Assembly: GCF_014898055.3 (NCBI RefSeq)
Contig: NW_023605194.1
Coordinates: 101,625,258-101,689,257, forward strand
Length of the DNA stretch: 64,000 nucleotides
Reading direction: 5' to 3'
DNA from: Talpa occidentalis
Lineage: Eukaryota; Chordata; Mammalia; Eulipotyphla; Talpidae
Below the pieces are notes generated by a model. The model was not told where the DNA came from, searched no databases, and was given only the letters and a program-made list of their open reading frames with translations. Positions within the stretch are counted from its first letter, which is position 1, and each line of letters opens with the position of its first letter. The position numbers and the translations under genes were made by a program. Of the stretch, positions 12,471-26,170 are shown one piece after another.

Positions 12471-13089
12471 TGATTAAAAGAAACAAGCATTCTGTGACTG
12501 ACAGCCAGGGGGATCTGAGGTGGGTTACTGAGAGAACGTTCTTACTCTTACACCATTCAGTGTATGTATCTGTGTTTCATACATTTATAAAGGCTGTTAT
12601 AAAATACACTTCATATTCGTCTCTATGTGAAATTGAGACAACACCATGCTAAAGTCAAAGGCACATAATTACCAACATTTTATGAAAAACTTCTGTACAA
12701 TTTATACAACTTAAAAACAAAGTCACCTAAGTGTCATAGCACCTTATGAAACCAAGACAGTATAAAATACAGTGAGTTGTTCAGTGCCCTATGAGTGGAC
12801 AGCACCAACATCTATTCAAACTTTAAGATGCAAGTATTATATGAAGGAACTTTAAGGCTTCCAAATAATTACTTGTTCTCAAAAAGTACTGCTGAAGAGC
12901 TAAATTTAAGTCTAGATTCCACCTACTAAGTTGAGTATGAGTACTAAAAAATTCATTGAAGAGACCAGTTGAGAGGAAAATACTCCTATTGGAATTTAGT
13001 CTATATTCGTTTAAGTAGTAGAAATTAATGAAACTTTATTTTCCTAGAAAGAACCTTGGATGTACTCAAAATCCTGATCCCACAGACTT

Positions 13090-13450
13090 TACACACTAGC
13101 ATTTATATGAGGCAGGGTGGGAAGGATCAAACAAGTAAGATTATGTCACATGGATGTAAGCGATCCAAAGAAGGTCTCACTGTGAAGGGAACATTCGAAT
13201 AAAGACCTTAACAGGTTGAAGGACTTAACGCTGACAGGTATAGTGGGGAATTAGGCATTTCAGGTACAAGGACAATATGAGCAAAAACTAAAATCAGGGG
13301 TGGCCTTGGCATATTTAAGAAAAGGTTGGTAAAAGCTCCCAATTAGGACAGAGACTCTATGGCACGATCACATAGGTAAGCTGTGGTAATTATCTGGATT
13401 TTATTTAGAGTGAGATTTTTATTCTGAGGAGGGTTTTAAGCACTTACAAT
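13090..13450 (-). mobile_element. L2 remnant
   Basis: Text resembling the reverse complement of L2: 'aaggtctcactgtgaaggga', 'ggaattaggcatttcaggta', 'ttatttagagtgagattttt', 'gaggagggttttaagcactt'. Diverged; limits approximate. Confidence 0.5.
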
Positions 13451-14272
13451 ATATGCATCATGAATTTAAAACATTTTCTCAGGTGTTTAAAGTGAACAAA
13501 TATTACTTTTGTAATAAAAATTTAAGAGTAATTACACGTAATGTAAACAGAAAAAGATGTTTATTACAACACTTAAGAGACTGTTATTAAGCGACAGCAT
13601 CATAGCTCGTCTCCATGGATGCACCAGGTAATGGCTCACACTGTAAAGCTATATCCATTCTAAATCACTGTTCATGAGTTCACTGACTCCAAAACTACTG
13701 ACTGAAAAATTTCACCCTATATCTGATAAAGAACACCCTACCTCTATTGGCCCATTTCCAGATTTTATTTAATATTACCATAACTAATACTTTTCTGATA
13801 AATATTAAATCAAAAAATAATTACCTCTGAAGTTACTAATGAAAAATAATAGTAGCTACTAATTTTATGTATGTAGCATATCAGCTTTTCTTTTCCTTCA
13901 GTAATAAAAATGTTTATTTGAGCATTTAATTCCAAGGACTTTAATGTTAAGACATTAATCAAACGATTATGTGCAAGGGCGTTGTGTCAGCGCTGGGACA
14001 CCAGATGATGTCATCGATGCAGCTCTGTCTGGAGGGCACTATGGGAGGCCTGACTGAACACTGGCGGTGACTCCTTCTTACCTGGGCCAGCAGAAATAGA
14101 CACTACATAAATTGCAAGATACCTAGTGGGTTTTTCTTTTTCCTTCATCTTTCTTGTTGTGGCTGTTTATAGACTGGTAAGCCTCAGACAACATATGCTC
14201 AAATGAATAGCTTGAATTAATTACTAAGACAGAGTGTCAAGCACACATTACCTCTTAAGAAGACTCCTTCCT

Positions 14273-14546
14273 GGGCCTCCCTGGTGGCTCAAGGGGTCAA
14301 AACACAAGCTATGAAGCTATTCCCAGCCACTGCAACATGAGTTCGATCACCGGCCAGGGAGCTACCCACATGGCACAGCAGACCTCTCCTGACTCTCCTG
14401 CTGCTCCCCTCAGCAGTGCATTTCAGTCAATCCACCTGTTCTGCTTCCTACTCTGTCTCTGGTGAATCCTCTCACTCCCCACACCTCTGGCCTGTACCCC
14501 GGTTCTTGTACACATAAATAAGTAAATCTTATAAAAAAAAAAAAAA
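14273..14546 (+). mobile_element. tRNA-derived SINE, older type, with target duplication
   Basis: Complete element from GGGCCTCCCTGGTGGCTCAAGG to a long poly-A. The 13-bp duplication aagactccttcct lies at 14260-14272 and 14547-14559. The promoter boxes are partly degraded (gagttcgatca). Confidence 0.9.
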
Positions 14547-15818
14547 AAGACTCCTTCCTACTACCCTCATTATTTCTGTCAATGAGCCAGCATTTTTCAT
14601 CACTTTCTCAGTAATCTGCAAAGATTTATTTCCATCCATTCTCGTAGTAAGCAAATTCTTCCTCAATTAACACTAACATTTTATATTTTACCATTCTGGT
14701 AAGCCCTTACTGTCCTCAAACTTCAACTACTTTCTCTGAACTTTTCTAATAATTGTGTATGTGTATAAGCACTTATTTATTATCCCAGGTTTAAATCATG
14801 GGACTAGAATAACATTAATAGGATATACTCAGAGAATCTTAGAACTGGCTTCATGTAGTCTGTGGCATCATTAGTGTGTGGCTCAGGTGCACACATAAGC
14901 ATACATATACATGTATGTACTAATAGCTTCAAAATCTCTACAGAGAGACAATTTCCCTAAAGTAGAAGTTATGGAGACTCAATTCACAAGTGGCAAAAAC
15001 AAGAACTTACAAAATTAATCAAACTCCCAGTATGAATGAAAACAGTCTTAATAAGGAAGACTAATAATATTATCCCATTTCACTCTGCTGAACTAACACT
15101 GTCCTATCTTACTTCTTTCAACAATCTCTTTCTCTTCTCAATGTTGCAGCAAGAGTAAACATTTAGGAGAGATGGAAAAATACCAACCCCCTGCCAATAA
15201 CATTTTAGTGGACTCTCTTTCTTTACTCTCAGGAAAAGTCTGCATTCCTAACTATTGTACCACTAGCTTCTTGTGGACCTTTTCCCATACCTTTCTGCCC
15301 ATCATTCTGCAAGCTAGATGAACTATTTCTGTTGATGTAGAATGTTACACTTTGTATATATCTTTCCTAGATTTTCTTATTCCTTCTTCCTAGAAGAACA
15401 CTCTCTCACCCCAGGTGACTAATTCTCTGAACTTTCCTCTAGAAGGTTACAAGTTCTTGTAAGATGCCCCTGTGACATCTAGAATATTACCTGAGGCAGA
15501 ATTTAACACTCTACAGAAATTGCTGGTTTAATAGCCAAAGCCCACTCTCAGTGAATCCAAAAGGGAATGCCTGAATGTCTGCCCTTTATCATCACTCATT
15601 CTCTTGCTTCAAAGTTCCTAAAATATAGCTAATATGTAGTAAATACACAATCATTAAACTATTAGCTGTAGTTCAGACTTGAGAATCCTGAGGCTGAGAC
15701 AAACTGAACAAGGACTGTCTTAGTTCCAATGTTCTCTCCCTTATCAATTCTATAGTGACTGCTTTCCACCATCAATTACAGGTAAGTTGGATAGGATAAA
15801 ACAAAAAAAAGACAATGA

Positions 15819-16081
15819 CTACGAGGGTCTCCTGGTGGCGCAAGGGGTTAAGACGCAACCTATGTAGCTATCTGCAGCCACTGCAGCACGAGTTCGATCC
15901 TTGGCCAGGAAGCTACCGACACACGCAGCAGACCTCTCCAGAATCGCCCGCCGCTCCCCTTAGCAGTGTATTTCAGTCAGTCTGCCTGATCTGTTCCCCA
16001 CTCTGTCTCTGGTGAATCCTCTCAATCCCCTACACCTCTGGCCTGTATCCCAGTTCTTGTATACATAAATAAATCTTTTTT
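15819..16081 (+). mobile_element. tRNA-derived SINE, older type, with extra 5' bases
   Basis: Element head GGGTCTCCTGGTGGCGCAAGG starts at 15825 and the tail is CATAAATAAATC plus T/A. The flanking repeat aaaaaaagacaatga ends at 15818 on the left and spans 16082-16096 on the right. Six bases (ctacga) stand between the left repeat and the head, as if copying ran past the usual transcript start or added untemplated bases. Confidence 0.88.
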
Positions 16082-16289
16082 AAAAAAAGACAATGAATAG
16101 GAAAGGCTTGAAATTATAGTAAGCCTAGGCTATCATCAAGTAATAAACTCAGGTTTTCTAGAAATCAGTATACAAAGTTTTAAGACAAAACCTCTGGGCT
16201 CAAAATTTTTTCACTGCCTCTCTGTATATATTCCAACAAGGGAGCCTGCAGATGAAGAGTGTTTGAACTCTACTCAGATCTGTGAGACT

Positions 16290-17040
16290 CATTCATCTAC
16301 TTAATTATTTAACACATGTTTACTGACTTGCTGCAATGAGCAGGCATTGTTCTAGGAGCTAGTCATATGGCAGTGATTGGAACTGGAAAATACCTGCTCC
16401 CTGGAATTTATACATCTGGAGGTAGGAGAGGTCTGAGGATGAAAGCTGAAAGAAATGATACACCACAAAAACAAAATAATTTTAGATATAAGCAGCAATA
16501 CCATGGGGTCATGATGATTGGGAATGTGGAACGGGGCAGTTATTTTAGATTGGGTGACCTGGGAAGGCTGCTCTGAGAAAATGACATTTGACATGAGATA
16601 AATAAATATGAAAATCCAGCCACCACCAAAAGATCTGGAGGAGAGCTCTATAGAAGAAAAGAATATTAAGGCCAAAGGCCTTATCTCTTCCTGAGATAGG
16701 AAGAACCTAGAAAGAAGTTCAAGGTGACTGGAGGGTGGAGAGTAAAAGCAGTTGAAGATACAAGTAACATCAGAGTAACAGAAATCAGTCCTACTAAAAA
16801 GTATGTCTCATTAAGTGCAATGGGAAGCCCATTGCAATGGGCTTCCCATTGCACAATTCTTAATTAATCTTAAATCATTAATCTTAAATTAATAAGATTA
16901 AGTTTTTAAAGATCATTCTGGGGCAGGGAAGGGGGCAGTGGAGAGGAAGAATGGATTGTAAGGAACTAGAACAGAAGTGGGAAGTTAGGAGGTAGTGAGG
17001 TGTGCCAATGAGAGCAAACAAACTTAAAAATGGTCTTTCA
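16290..17040 (-). mobile_element. L2 remnant containing a palindrome
   Basis: Reverse-complement L2 text: 'gcattgttctaggagctagt', 'cagtgattggaactgg', 'gggaaggctgctctgagaaa', 'tttttaaagatcattctggg', 'ggattgtaaggaactagaac'. The 40-bp palindrome at 16815-16854 sits in it. Confidence 0.6.
16815..16854. repeat. 40-bp perfect palindrome, no spacer
   Basis: gtgcaatgggaagcccattg is followed immediately by its exact reverse complement. It lies in a reversed L2 copy, in which one arm corresponds to the normal 'gcaatgggaagcc' text. Confidence 0.95.
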
Positions 17041-18269
17041 AAACCCAACTTGAAATACCTAGAGTGGCCTCTATAATCAACTGTTTAACTTTTTCAAAAG
17101 ATAAGAATTCTTTCTACTTAAAGTACCATAAAGGCGACTGGTTATGTGTCACTGGTGGCCACAATACTTCAGCAATTCATTCTGGCCTTCTGCACATTAT
17201 GTGAGTGCAGAACCAAATTACGAAGGGACTAGGGAGGAGATTATTAAAATAGTCAAGTTACTACTGAGTAGTTATTTTTTAAATATTCCAACAAAATGGA
17301 TACTTATTTTGAGGAAGACCTTAATCAGAGATTAGCATTATGAAGTCATTGATTATAATATGAAATTATAGAAAGAATACTTGGAGTTTCAGGCATTTGC
17401 TGAGCATAATCTCATTTCTCAATTGTGGGGACTAATTTCAAATAAGGTGAATTAGCGATAGCACTGCTGACATCCCGATCCAGCTTTTATGTAACAGAAA
17501 AAAATTAATTTGAATAGCTTCTCAATTATCTGCAATGTGAATTGTAGCATTAATATTCTTAAACAAGCATTCTGAAGAAAACAAAAAGAAAGTGCTTAAA
17601 AAAAGGAGGAAAGCAACTGGGAATTATTATGTTGTGTAAACCAGAATTAACAGAGGATTGATTTTTAATCTCAATTCCATGATATAAGCACATTAATAAT
17701 AATGATTGCTCTTAGAACTTCAAAATGCTATATAATCAAGGGCCCATCACTTAAAGAGACAAACAAGCAGTTTTGCATGATTTTTTTGACACTGAATTAT
17801 ACTAAGGGCCTTCAAGGACAGTTTGAACATCAATGTAATTCATATTAATATTTTTCCTAAATAAAATGTCTAAATTTCTAAAACTTCACATCATATAAAA
17901 TTCCTAAGCAGCTCATACCAGAAATGTTTTGCTGCTTGGGTGAAAACTATTTTCTTATTTTATACAATTGTTAAATAATTATATGACATAATAAAATGCT
18001 GATAGTTAACAATGTCAATAATAATATATCATTAGGAGTGCGAAGGTGAATATCCAGTGGTTGTGTGCTGACTTCTTATTGCCTTCACTTTTTGTATCTT
18101 ATTTGGTCTTATCTAACTTTGTCTAGTCATGGGTAGAAAAAAAAATACATCCCAAAGGAAAATAATTTTCAACTAATTTTGATATAGATATCCTATATCT
18201 GCACTTTTGTGCTTCTTATTAATTCATCTCCCACATTTAATAAATAGTTCTTAAATGGCCTGTACACTT

Positions 18270-19080
18270 TAGAGATATCCTAGACAGTCCAGGTAGATTG
18301 CTGACTCTAACAGATGAGGTCCCCACTCTTGTATAGTTACATCACAATCAGGAGAGTGATAATAACAAGCAAAAATATGAGCAACAACAGAACAATAAAA
18401 ACATAACAAATGCTTGGCAGAGAATCAAAATAACGTGGTGTAATAGAAATGCCTAAGTGGCTCCTTCAGATTGGCCTGCCAAAAGACCTTCCTATACCTA
18501 AGATCTGAGAATCAAGGAACCAACAGGTTAAGATCAGAAGAGATTGAAATTGGGTAAAATAAACAACTAGTGGAAGGACTGCATGTCTTGTTTTGTTAAA
18601 TGAACTAAAGAAGGGTCAAGCAGGCCAAAGCAGAGTGGAAAGGAAGAGCAGGATATGATGAGGTAAGAAGAGCAAGTATAGGCTGGTTCGTGTACAGCTA
18701 TGTAGGATTATAGATTTTATTCCAGTAGGGAGCTACTGAAGAGTTTTAAAAGTACAGAAATGATGATCAATTCATTTTTTTTTTCAGATTCATAAGTCAG
18801 GCTGCCATGTGAAAAATGGAATGCAGAACAAAGATGGAAATAAGAGAATACTGGGAACCATACTGCAACAGTCTGAGTGAGAAGACAGGGTAGCTTGGAC
18901 CAGGGCGGTGATAATGGGGATGAAGAGTAAAGCAGAAAGTCATGATAAGGCAGGAAACTAAATAAGACTTGCTGAAGAATATGGAGAGTGGGGCAACCTT
19001 AAGAACCCAGATAATTTGTAGGTTTGGGGCTTTAATATCTGAACAGATGACTATGACAGTGAAGGTACCACCAGGAAAAC
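18270..19080 (-). mobile_element. L2 remnant
   Basis: The plus strand shows the reverse complement of L2: 'agatgaggtccccactcttg', then 'tagattttattccagtaggg', 'agctactgaagagttttaaa', 'gcttggaccagggcggtgat', 'gtaggtttggggctttaata'. Very diverged. Confidence 0.6.
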
Positions 19081-20294
19081 TGAATCAATAGCCATTTGTT
19101 GTCTGCTGATTGGCTTTTTTTTTTTTGAGTGGGGGGTGGGGATGTGCTAGGGGGGTATCTAAAGAGTTATATTTCGGCAATGTCAAACCTGTGATGACAA
19201 CATCCACGTCAAGATATCTAGTTGGTAAGTGAATATACAGTAGAGAATTTTATCACAATCAACCCAATGGATGTTTGGTTTTTAGAGGCCATACTTTGTA
19301 AAAAAATTTTACCTGCTCAAATACATATGGGCATGTCATTACATACAAAAGTAATAGTAAGTGATCGAGATGAACATAATACTGAGGAAGCATCATTTTG
19401 ATCCATATTGTAATGGGGAAGCAATTCTTGAAATCACTAAACAGATGAGGTAATAAGAGATAAAAAGCCTCAAAGGTTTTCTCTCTTTTGAGTAAGTCAC
19501 TAAAAGTATTTGATAAACACTAGCAAAAAAAAAAAAATAAATAAATAAGAGTTGGGGGAGTCCAACCAGAATATAAAATAGGAATTCATTTGTACTTTCA
19601 TTGGTACTTTAAAGTCAGTGTCTGCTTAAATATTTAGAACTCAACTCAGTAAATTTTTTAAAGAACTTAATACTTAGCACCTCCTCCAAATGTAAAAATC
19701 TAATGTTCAAGTGAGGTATGGACTTGGCAAGATGTTTGTCATTTGAATTAATGTACCTTGTAAATAAATTCTGTCCTTCATTTTAATCTAAAATCTAAAT
19801 CTCCTGGATATAAATCTCCTTCCTTTCACATTTTAATTCAGAGGCTTCACATAAGGATTGGAATCAAGAAAAACCACATAGTGACCAAGATACCAATAAC
19901 ACACATATTCAGCAAATCAGACATAAACTCTGATTTCTTCATGGTCTTCTTCCCTTGAAGACCATGGCCTGGCACCTGTAGACCCTCACAGAGTAGCCAC
20001 CTTTATATTAAACTTGCTGTATCTGTTATCTTCACATATGACAATAAGGCTTATGCTAATGCATTGCACCACACCAACTACAGAAAACCAGAAATGTGTT
20101 CCAATATGGAAAATGGAAGAATATAAATTCTAAAGTGACTTAGATGGTGAAAGGATGGAAATGGCGATTAAAAAACAAAATTTAATATTTAAACTCAAGA
20201 AAAGGGAGATGAGATGTGTATCTCAATGAACACCTGAGAAGTCAGGCCCTATGAACCCCATGAAGGCACTGCTTCACTTATCTCAGTGACAATG

Positions 20295-20327
20295 GTGGGG
20301 GCGGGGGGGCAGGAGGATGGGGAGGGG
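20295..20327 (+). other. G-rich tract, possible G-quadruplex
   Basis: Runs G5, G7, G4 and G4 within about 33 bp in an otherwise AT-rich region. One loop is 9 bases, slightly longer than the classical limit. Confidence 0.45.
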
Positions 20328-22293
20328 TGCAAGGATTAACTACAACATGTGTTTCCAACCCAAATCCTCCCCAGAGTGATGAGAGTCATCAGGTCCCTGA
20401 GAAAAACTTCTTAACGTGTTCAATTTCACAATCACTTGAAGAGTTCCTTGGGTTATGTTTGCAAGAAGCAGCTTATATAAGCGTCTCCCTCTAAGTCGAT
20501 GGTGAGACAAGAAAACACTTGGTTGGCCTAGACAAGAACATATTTAGTTGATATGGTTACTACATTACTGTGTTAGTAGGCAGGGCTTTCTCAGCTGATT
20601 TGGGAAAAACAGTTCTGGAAGAACAATTGCTACTGGCGGACGCACTATGGGAAGTAAGAGAAGGAACCAATAAAGCCAAGATTTAGGAGTTCTTATGCCA
20701 CTTTTCAAAAGGAAACTTTAGCTTGAAGTTGGTCACTGTTTTTAAATTGAAATATAAACGAGTTCACTGAGAAACAGCCTAACATAAAATATGTTACTCT
20801 TAGCATATAAGAATTTCAGAGCTAACACCTCTTTTGGCACAGATTCTCAATTTGTATTGCATGCAAATTTGGGGGGAAGGGAGAATGAACTCATGGCTTA
20901 AAAATCTGGCAACTGCTTGAATTTCACTGTAAAGAAGCATCATTAAAAAGCTAGGAATCTGAGTCACTTAATATCAGGCTTCAGCTAAATTCTTAAACGG
21001 TTACATAACACCACTAATTTTTAAGAACAAGAAAGGGTTTTTAAAAAAATGTCATGGTTTCAGATTTGCTATTTCTGTTTTGCATACTACAAAAATTGTC
21101 TTGTCTGAACCATCTACATGTATTATTTTTTTCTTAAAAGATTAAAGATCTCCAGACCTTAAGATAGATGTCCATTATTAATCTGACTCCCTAAGATCAA
21201 GCACTCATCTCTCTATGATACTCCTTCATATTTGTGAAATAAGGTAAAATCTTTAGAATTTCACTATAATAATCAAAACATTACTAAAAATCTCAGTTGG
21301 TCCACATATTATCAAATAACTGAATTAAAAAATAAAAATCATGCTTTAAATCTTGGCTGCTCCACACCATGCACATAAACATTTGAAGGAATAACAAAAG
21401 TTTTCTCTCAAGCTTTGACATTTTGACATGAAGTACATATCAATTTTAAATTCTGGAAAATGAGTAAAGAACATGTTTGAAAAAAATGTTAAATACCTTG
21501 AAATCCTATGTGACTAGTTTCCAAAAATTAGTTATTTTACTGTAGTAAAATTAGAAAAAAGGCAAGTATGTAAGTTCTACGTTTGTTGTTAACCAAAGGC
21601 ACCCTTTTGTGAGAACAAGTGTCACAAACAACTGACATTAATTTGCTTAAACAGTAAAAGCTTTTTTCCGGAATTTTAACAGAGATGAAAAGAACCAGAT
21701 AAAAGACGATGTTATCATAACTAAATCTATAACATTATATTCAGAGCAACAAGAAAGCAAATAACTATGTTCCTCTTATATGTGCTACATCAAATTCCTT
21801 CACAAAGCAAAAGGCATATTTTGACCAATAAAGCAATATGTACAGCTAAGAGGTACAGGTCTCTCTCATTCTAGCCTTAAATTCTTTTTAACAGAAAGCA
21901 ACATTTATGAACACCATAATGACTATTTTAAATCCGTGAATCACATCACAATAGAAAAACACTTCGTAGCATAATGGATAATAGCATATTTATATATGAC
22001 CCAAAATTCCATGCTTTCATAATCTAAATTAAGTTGTGAGCAAATAAAGGCATTTCTACCTTGATCTTATCTCTACGCAAAGGTTAACTAGAAAGGCCAG
22101 CCTTAGGAAGAAATAGAATACATACCATGATACAGTCTCTTTCGTTAGAAAAGGCAACAAGAACAGATTTAAATTAAGACTTGGTGTATAAAAGCTGAAA
22201 GCATAGAATTTGTATCCACATAATGAACTGATGTCTCCTCTAAAGACGTCAGATTGCTGTTCAGCTAAACTATCTAAAAATACCTCCTTGCAA

Positions 22294-22319
22294 ACACACA
22301 CACACACACACACACACAC
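22294..22319. repeat. (AC)13 microsatellite
   Basis: Uninterrupted AC/CA dinucleotide run. A spurious minus-strand open frame runs through it. Confidence 0.97.
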
Positions 22320-22649
22320 GAAATGACTACAAAGACAGGTCTTACTAAGCAGCTCTACTTGCACAAAATCACTTAATAAGTAGGGGAAATTTTTCAAGTA
22401 CTTAAGGAAAAATTTAACAGGAATTTTTCATAGCAAATACGATCTTTCATCAGCTATTTTGAAAACCAGCACAAATTTGTAAGTAGTAGTTAATGAAGGA
22501 TCTTAAAGGAAATCATAATTGAGCTAAGATGGCCAACAGAGAATCGTGTTCTATGAAATTTAAATGAAAGAAAAATAAGCCCCTGGATCCATGTCAGCAT
22601 TCTATTCAGCAATCAAGAAAAGGAAAATATTCTATCTGGAAAAGTGGGA

Positions 22650-22815
22650 ATCAAATTCATGGGTGCCACTCTGTGCCAGGCCCTGTGTGCCAGATATAGA
22701 ACCCCTACAAACAATCTAAGTATGATTACCTGCATGTTATAGGCTAGGAAAACATTTAAGTGACCTGCGTAATGTCACATGGGTAAAAGCAGAGCTAGGA
22801 CTCCAACCTACCCAC
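22650..22815 (-). mobile_element. MIR SINE
   Basis: Reverse-complement MIR: 'ctgtgccaggccctgtgtgc', 'aagtgacctgcgtaatgtca', 'aaagcagagctaggactcca'. Confidence 0.65.
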
Positions 22816-22909
22816 CCACCGGAGCAACTCTGGTGCAGTATAATTAAACATCAATAACCCTTTACATTATGTTTCACAGTCTACAGAATATTCTGACATT
22901 AACTCTTTT

Positions 22910-23040
22910 CTTTATTCAGACCTCAAGTTTTTCATCTGTAAAATAGGAAGACTCTCACTGTACCCCATATTGACTTGATGATTAAAGAAAGTGGTATCTT
23001 TCAAACTCTTAGTAAAATAATCATAACCATTATTGCAATC
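22910..23040 (+). mobile_element. MIR SINE fragment
   Basis: 'gtttttcatctgtaaaatag' and 'cttgatgattaaagaaagtg' fit the central and 3' MIR sequence. Confidence 0.5.
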
Positions 23041-23929
23041 ACCAATAGTTTTCATCCTACTTCAACTCCCTTCAGAGAATGGAGATTGAACTAAGGTCAC
23101 CATCATTGCCAAGAAAAGACTTATCTTAAAGCAAGGACCATGATCATGGTATTTCAGGTCACTCACTTGAGGTTTTGTTAAAGGATACATTAATACAATG
23201 TTTTCTGAAAGGTATAATTATATTTTATAGACTCAAGAATATGTGTTATAGCTATGGGGGTTAAAGAAATGTCAAAACTGCAGTAAAGATGGACCTAATT
23301 ATTATGCATTTACCCGTATGGCTAAGACAGTGTTGCTAAGTCTGTCTGGCGGAGAAAACGCCTTCATCTGGCTATATCCTAAAATTAGCTCCTTATAAAT
23401 TACTTAACTGGAAGCAAATTAAGAGAATAATCATATCACCCAAACAATAAGTCAAAACCAGGATTTTCTATACACAAATACAAAAATAGGGTAATGTGAA
23501 ACACCCCTGTAGGGACATAGATGGGAAATCTCAGAAATTTGGTGACTTGCCTGTATAAGGTTAAATTAACAAGAGAAATTTTTTACATAAAAAATAATTC
23601 TTCAAAACAAAATTGTATTCTTGCAATTCTGGTCATGTCTGAAGGGGAATAAAATACATTGCTTTTATGTCCTTGAGAAGATATTTACTATATGACATAC
23701 ATGAAATCCTTTCAAGTGCACACTCAAGAAAATCAACACCAAATGTAGGGGAAGGAAAAATAACCTGTTCTCACACTTTCTGATGAGACAGAAAAACAAA
23801 AGGTACAGTCCATTCCCACAATAACGTACTAGGAGCAAAGTTTATAGGTAGTCATGCAACTTCCAAAAATCAATCTGGATAAGCACTTGTGTATGTGTGT
23901 GCACATACAAGAAAACATTGCCCCTGGCT

Positions 23930-24085
23930 CCACCATGTATTAAATGTGTGACTTCGGTCACTTACCTCACTATGCCTTGATTTCTCTAACACACTGCTAT
24001 TAGGATTAAATGAGATCACATCTGATAAAGGTTTAGAACACTGCCTAGAACACAGGAAGTCTCTGATCTCAGCTAATGAGAGTAT
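23930..24085 (+). mobile_element. MIR SINE
   Basis: In MIR order: 'ccatgtattaaatgtgtgac', 'cacttacctcactatgcctt', 'ggattaaatgagatcaca', 'tagaacactgcctagaacac'. Confidence 0.7.
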
Positions 24086-24344
24086 TATTACCTTTTTATA
24101 CTAATTCTGAACCAGTAAACAGCTAATGACATGATTACTGTTGCTTTTTTTATTCTAATACAGACCTAGTAAACAGAAGGTTACTTGCTGAGTATGGAAA
24201 TGTAGAGGGGAAAAAAGGGAATCAAACTGACAAAGGAAAAACCTAACACACATGTCTCTGATGCACATTGATGATAAATTTAATTTTTTCTCACATCCTG
24301 GATAATTGAGTATAAACACCATCTTCAAAAAACAAGAATTGGTG

Positions 24345-24515
24345 GAGCATGCATTATCCCAAGCACTTTATAGGCTTTACTTAGTTTAATATTCACACAA
24401 TCCATATCTCCATTTTACAAATGAGGATTCCATGGAATAGGGAAGGTAAACAACTCTGTCAGGGTGACACAGTGACTGAGTGGAGAAGTCAGAACATAAA
24501 CCCTCCCTGGTTCCG
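24345..24515 (-). mobile_element. MIR SINE
   Basis: Reverse-complement MIR: 'ccattttacaaatgaggatt', 'cagggtgacacagtgactga', 'gaagtcagaacataaaccct'. Confidence 0.65.
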
Positions 24516-24819
24516 GAGCCCTCCCCAACCACAACGCCACAGTACAGCGCTAAACCCTGGCTCCTGTAACTTACTTTACAAAGGGTACAATTGAACAGAT
24601 CACAATTTTATCACATGTAGAAAATATTTCCTAAATAGGGTTATTTTAAGAGCTACCCGCCCCCAACCTACCCAACAATCCTGCCTAGGTCCAGGGCTTT
24701 GTTTTTAGAGCTCCTGTGGATTCCCAGGTAGTTATTTCCATGTATCTCAGTATTCAGATTACTTTTGGGTAAGGATGAAAGCATCACATGAATTTCAAGA
24801 ACAGTATTAAAACCAGCAT

Positions 24820-24888
24820 GGAAGCAGAGCATCTTCAACCCTTTTTCATCAAGGGAAGCAGAGCATCTTCAACCCTTTCAACAAGGGC
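24820..24888. repeat. 34-bp tandem duplication
   Basis: ggaagcagagcatcttcaac plus cctttt is present twice with a period of 34 bp, and the copies differ only near their ends. Confidence 0.9.
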
Positions 24889-25859
24889 TTCTTCATGCAC
24901 TGTATTCTAACTCTTCTTTCTGTAGCACCCTGTTGTGCTGCTTAAAACCTGCAAAATCCATCTACCTCAAAGACCCTTATTCCCTATTTCCCCCATATCC
25001 ACCTGTTTTAATTCATCCAGCTGCCCCCTGAACATTCATCTAGTAGGCCCCATACATTATAATTAGCACACATGTCAACAGGTCTTTCTCCTGCTGTTCT
25101 GTGAACAATTCTTAAGTATTACGATTAGATAACCAAGACCAAACACAATAACTTTTCCTCAATCAACTGATTTTGTAATAAGGAAACTGGAGAGTACTAG
25201 TATACTTAGTTCCACACCAACATTATTATAATCTGCAGATGTTGTTAGAGTAAATACACAATAAAGTAGCTGATATCACATTTCATTGATTCTAAGATGC
25301 ATAATTTCTTTTTCTTATTAATATCTTAGAAATCAGAATCCACCTTACGATCAATGAAAATACTGAGTCATTTAAAGATGATTCCATCAATGGTGTCTTA
25401 CATTTGATGAAAGATGGCATTCTCATTAACAAAATCAAAATTTTTAAGGAAACAACTGCAGAGAACTCTTAATCCTTCCCACCTGCTCACATAATGTAGT
25501 GAGGAGTGAGAAAGGAGTTAGGCCACTATGTCCAGATCAACAGGAGACCGTCTTACTACTAATCATGCTAGTCATGCTAAGACAAAGCCTGTGTTCCATG
25601 AATGTTACCACCCCACGGTGGTACCCTGGCCCCATCACACTTTCATTTCACTATATTCTACCATTCATGGCTTTCTAATAATATATGAACCCATGGCATT
25701 AGGCTAAACCTTTTTTTTCCAAATAAAGTGACACTGGTTTACAGTACTGCACATGATTTTAGAAGTACAGAATCATATCCTCAGAGTATGTTATCACAAC
25801 CACACCCATCACTACGAAGGCACAAAAAATTCTATGCCTAGCCCACTGTGCCCACACCC

Positions 25860-26170
25860 CACTTCTAGGCCAAAACTTTTATCTGACATTTAAAGGCTTC
25901 TACAGCCTGACCATGCCCATTCCTCCAGCTGCCCCTCTACAGAGTGAGCCCACAAGTTCATGGCCTGCACATGAATGCTATTGATTCAATGCTGTATCTC
26001 ATTCTGGCACTTTGCAAAAGTTCCTCCCATTTCCTCTTCTTCACATATTACTTGCCTTGCCCTTAGGTGTGGCACAGCTCAAGTCTCATTTCTTTCTTGT
26101 GGATTACTCAAATTACACATGATACTCCTGCCTGTACATTCCTGTACATCTTTGTACATAATGCTCACCC
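25860..26170 (+). mobile_element. L2 remnant
   Basis: 'aaaggcttctacagcctgac', 'ctttgcaaaagttcctccca' and 'cacagctcaagtctcatttc' follow L2 order. Boundaries approximate. Confidence 0.5.

Noticed and set aside
22056..22397. 113-aa minus-strand open frame
   Set aside because: It contains a run of Val-Cys from the (AC)n microsatellite and no other support; chance frame.
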